Shown here: positions 61,740-64,000 of the stretch, one piece after another
Layout: each line of letters begins with the position of its first letter
Position numbering within the stretch: position 1 is the stretch's first letter
Source of the DNA: Halopseudomonas salegens
GTDB taxonomy: Bacteria; Pseudomonadota; Gammaproteobacteria; Pseudomonadales; Pseudomonadaceae
Reading direction: 5' to 3'
Assembly (NCBI RefSeq): GCF_900105655.1
Contig: NZ_LT629787.1
Coordinates: forward strand, 3,100,001 to 3,164,000
DNA length: 64,000 nt
Program-made: the position numbers and the translations under genes
Notes under the pieces: model-generated
Database searches by the model: none
What the model was told of the DNA's origin: nothing
The model's input: the letters and a program-made list of their open reading frames with translations, nothing else

Positions 61740-63014
61740 TCACTGCCCCTTCCACCGACGAAACAGCACGCTGGCATTGACCCCGCCAAAGCCAAACCCA
61801 TTGGACAGTGCATGGTCAGTTTCAATTGCGCGAGGGTTGCCTGTGGCGATGTTCAGACCGTCGGCCAACGGGTCGGCATTGTGCAGGTTGAGCGTTGCCG
61901 GAGCGAGTTGATCACGTAACGCGAGTACGGCAAAGATTGCCTCGATCCCGCCCGCTGCGCCCAACAAATGGCCGATAGAGGATTTGGTTGCGCTAATCAC
62001 CGGCGAGGGCCCGTTGGCAAATATCGCTTTGATGGCAGCCAGCTCGCCCTTGTCGCCAACCGGAGTCGATGTTGCGTGAGCATTGAGGTGACCGACCTGA
62101 CCGGGCTCGACGCCGCCTTGCTGCATGGCCTGCCTCATCGCGCGCTGGGCACCGTCGCCATCTTCCGGCCCGGAGGTAATGTGATAGGCATCGGCGCTGG
62201 TGCCGTAGCCGACCAGTTCGGCGAGTGGTGTGGCTCCGCGCGCCAGGGCATGTTCAAGTTCTTCGATGACCAGCAAGCCGGCGCCTTCGCCCATGACAAA
62301 GCCGTCCCGTTCGATGTCGAATGGACGAGAAGCAAGTTCCGGTGTGTCATTGAAGTTGCTCGCCAGGGCGCGAGCAGCAGCGAACCCAGCCAGGCTGACT
62401 CGGTGAATGGCGGCTTCGGCGCCGCCGCACAAGGCCACGTCCACCTCTCCTGCCCGGATCATGCGTGCCGCATCGCCAATCGCCTGTACCCCGGCAGCAC
62501 ACGCGGTCACCGGTGCACCCAGCGGGCCTTTCAATCGGTGACGGATGGAAACCTGCCCTGCGGCCAGGTTGCACAGGAACGAGGGAATCGTGAACGGCGA
62601 GAGGCGGCGGGGGCCTTTGTTGTCCGTGGTCCTCACGGCATCAGCAATCGCCGGGAAGCCACCGACACCGGTGGCGATAATGGTAGCGGTCCGCTCCTGT
62701 TCGCGTTCCGATTCCGGTGCCCATTTTGCCTGCGCCAGGGCTTGTTCCGCAGCCGCCAGGGCGAAAAGGATGAAACGATCGACCTTGCGCTGCTCCTTCG
62801 GTGAGAGCACACGATCAGGATCGAATCCACCTGCAGCATCCTCATCGGCACCAGGCACCTGGCCCCCGATGCGCACAGCCAAGTCGCCAATAAGTGCTTC
62901 CGGGAGCTGACGAATGCCGGATTCACCTGCCAGCAAGCGCTCCCAGACGAGCTCCACCCCACAGCCCAGCGGGGTGACCGCGCCCATTCCGGTAACGACG
63001 ATACGTTTTGTCAT
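61740..63014 (-). CDS. fabF: Beta-ketoacyl-ACP synthase II (FabF-like)
   Basis: 424 residues. Condensing enzyme with complete Cys-His-His triad: Cys in VTACAAGVQ near residue 170, His in LNAHATSTPVGD and His in SSIGHLLGAAGG. It elongates acyl-ACP by decarboxylative condensation with malonyl-ACP. I chose the ATG at 63014 (MTKRIVVTGMGAVTPLG), which the family requires; an upstream in-frame start at 63113 would cross the operator. No other fab genes are adjacent, so it is probably a specialised paralogue under the divergent HxlR regulator rather than the housekeeping copy. Confidence 0.9.
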   Translation of the reverse strand: MTKRIVVTGMGAVTPLGCGVELVWERLLAGESGIRQLPEALIGDLAVRIGGQVPGADEDAAGGFDPDRVLSPKEQRKVDRFILFALAAAEQALAQAKWAPESEREQERTATIIATGVGGFPAIADAVRTTDNKGPRRLSPFTIPSFLCNLAAGQVSIRHRLKGPLGAPVTACAAGVQAIGDAARMIRAGEVDVALCGGAEAAIHRVSLAGFAAARALASNFNDTPELASRPFDIERDGFVMGEGAGLLVIEELEHALARGATPLAELVGYGTSADAYHITSGPEDGDGAQRAMRQAMQQGGVEPGQVGHLNAHATSTPVGDKGELAAIKAIFANGPSPVISATKSSIGHLLGAAGGIEAIFAVLALRDQLAPATLNLHNADPLADGLNIATGNPRAIETDHALSNGFGFGGVNASVLFRRWKGQ

Positions 63015-63059
63015 CAGCTTTCGCCCCCTTGATTGTTTGGTAGTATCTAGACAGACCAA

Positions 63060-63082
63060 GTTACTATCATTATGAAAGTAAC
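63060..63082. promoter_or_regulatory. HxlR-type operator 2
   Basis: 23-bp dyad GTTACT-a-TCAT-t-ATGA-a-AGTAAC, symmetrical at 20 of 23 positions, between the divergent fabF and HxlR genes. Same length and similar sequence to 47769-47791. Confidence 0.7.
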
Positions 63083-63118
63083 ATAGTACACAATTTTCCG
63101 CAGTGGAGAACAACCCCG

Positions 63119-63604
63119 ATGCAGCGCAAGACCCTTTTGCCGTCTGAATGCCCGATCGCGCTCAGCCTCGAGCGCGTTGGCGAGTGGTGGAGCCTGCTGA
63201 TCATGCGCGATGCCCTGCAGGGCTTGCGTCGATTTGACGATTTTTCCAGGAGCCTGGACATCTCGCCCAACATGCTCACTCGCAGGCTCAACGCCTTGGT
63301 GGAAGCAGGATTGCTGGAGCGGCGTGCTTACAGTGACAAGCCGTTGCGACACGAATATGTACCGACTGAACGAGGTCGCGACCTCAAAGTGGTGCTTTTC
63401 GCGTTGATCGCTTGGGGCAACAAGCATTTCGCACAGGACGACGTGAGTGTTCAGGTAATCGAGAAAACCACCGGTAAAGCGCTGCAGCCGATGATGGTCA
63501 ATACCGAAACGGGGCAGGCGGTGCCATGGGATGAGTGCAAGCTGGTGGATGGGCCCGGCGCCAGTCCGGGCATGCGAGAACGGTTACGGGGTATCAAAGT
63601 CTAG
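63119..63604 (+). CDS. HxlR-family transcriptional regulator
   Basis: 161 residues, paralogous to the regulator at 47806. HTH region: CPIALSLERVGEWWSLLIMRDALQGLRRFDDFSRSLDISPNMLTRRLNALVEAGLLERR; the family Cys near the N-terminus is present (ECPIA). The C-terminal extension with EKTTGKALQPMMVNTETGQAVPWDE parallels that of the first HxlR protein. It likely represses fabF and itself through the dyad at 63060. Confidence 0.92.
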   Translation: MQRKTLLPSECPIALSLERVGEWWSLLIMRDALQGLRRFDDFSRSLDISPNMLTRRLNALVEAGLLERRAYSDKPLRHEYVPTERGRDLKVVLFALIAWGNKHFAQDDVSVQVIEKTTGKALQPMMVNTETGQAVPWDECKLVDGPGASPGMRERLRGIKV

Positions 63605-63608
63605 CCCA

Positions 63609-63641
63609 AAAAAGGGGGCAGTTAATCCTGCCCCCCTTTTA
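63609..63641 (+). terminator. Bidirectional terminator
   Basis: AAAAGGGGGCAG / CTGCCCCCCTTTT hairpin between the convergent HxlR and phytase-like genes, A-run and T-run on either side. Confidence 0.85.
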
Positions 63642-63704
63642 CTCGCCAATTTTACGCATCCAGATTAGACGCCTGCTTTGTTTTCCGGCAAAACAAGCAC
63701 TTTC

Positions 63705-64000
63705 TCAGTCGACGGACATATCCACTTCGCGAATATACAGCCGCCCCGCATCAATGGTCCCGGCATCCAGCATCTTCTGCTCCAGCTCGCCGCCAGTGGA
63801 CCAGGTCGCAAAGTCATCGTCATTAAGCACGCCCAAGTGCTTGTCATCGATGCGCCACAAACCTTCCATCTTGTCATGTGGGTAGTTCGCCTCTACCACC
63901 ATATCCAGCACCAGCGTCTTGTCTACCGGATAGATGCCAACAGCCGCCAGGGCGGCCCAACCGCCATCCAGCACGACCTTTTCCAGCGTTTGACCATCGA
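63705..64000 (-). CDS. Esterase-like activity of phytase family protein (5' end outside window)
   Basis: Open frame from the window edge to the stop at 63705, C-terminal 97 residues seen. KMEGLWRIDDKHLGVLNDDDF is the hallmark of the phytase-esterase-like (PF13449-type) beta-propeller family; these are usually secreted, and some bind phosphate esters. The N-terminus is not visible, so signal peptide and length cannot be judged. Confidence 0.75.
   Translation of the reverse strand, partial: DGQTLEKVVLDGGWAALAAVGIYPVDKTLVLDMVVEANYPHDKMEGLWRIDDKHLGVLNDDDFATWSTGGELEQKMLDAGTIDAGRLYIREVDMSVD

Overview
The window reads as a Pseudomonadaceae chromosome, most likely a Halopseudomonas or close Pseudomonas relative. 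Several blocks match Pseudomonas aeruginosa gene order as I recall it: pilT | yggS-proC-yggT-metX-metW-DUF4426-rdgB-hemW; sutA-amtB-glnK | ubiK-comM; a GGDEF-EAL protein | rep, then cytochrome c5; and DUF934-sulfite/nitrite reductase | ccoG-like-MocR. This placement is from protein and synteny recognition, not from a database search.

Layout. 1-15.8 kb is conserved core: twitching ATPase (partial), PLP homeostasis, proline and methionine biosynthesis, nucleotide sanitation, heme-related radical SAM protein, the growth-arrest regulator SutA, ammonium uptake (amtB-glnK, with a readable sigma-54 promoter and NtrC sites), UbiK, ComM, a c-di-GMP enzyme, Rep helicase and cytochrome c5. A tRNA-Arg(CCG) at 16022-16098 is the attachment site of an 8.2-kb integrated element (to 24273). 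The element carries a tyrosine integrase, an AlpA-like regulator, a fused primase/DUF3987 helicase, a small terminase-like protein and TerL, all on one strand. No capsid, portal, tail or lysis gene is visible, so it looks like a phage satellite or a reduced prophage. It has a symmetrical iteron-like candidate origin and a repeated 20-bp-class motif at both ends and in front of the terminase genes.

25-43 kb is mixed metabolism and regulation: ilvD, a MOSC protein, a diguanylate cyclase, a MarR-type regulator whose palindrome recurs before a hydrolase-thiolase pair, the sulfite/nitrite reductase cluster with a striking nested inverted repeat in its divergent promoter, an M48 lipoprotein protease, an MCP with a textbook FliA promoter, a GST and an MFS carrier. 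43-64 kb is accessory: a UbiM-like hydroxylase, a sedolisin-fold lipoprotein lacking the catalytic Glu/Asp pair, two HxlR-centred loci with related 23-bp operators, an unusual repeat/TPR protein between inverted dispersed repeats, a TetR-controlled RND efflux system with matched operators at both promoters, and a duplicated fabF end that brackets a two-gene AT-richer module (membrane protein plus ExbD-like lipoprotein) of unknown function.

The least explained parts are the capsid-less satellite with its candidate origin, the fabF-bracketed membrane/lipoprotein module, and the repeat/TPR protein.
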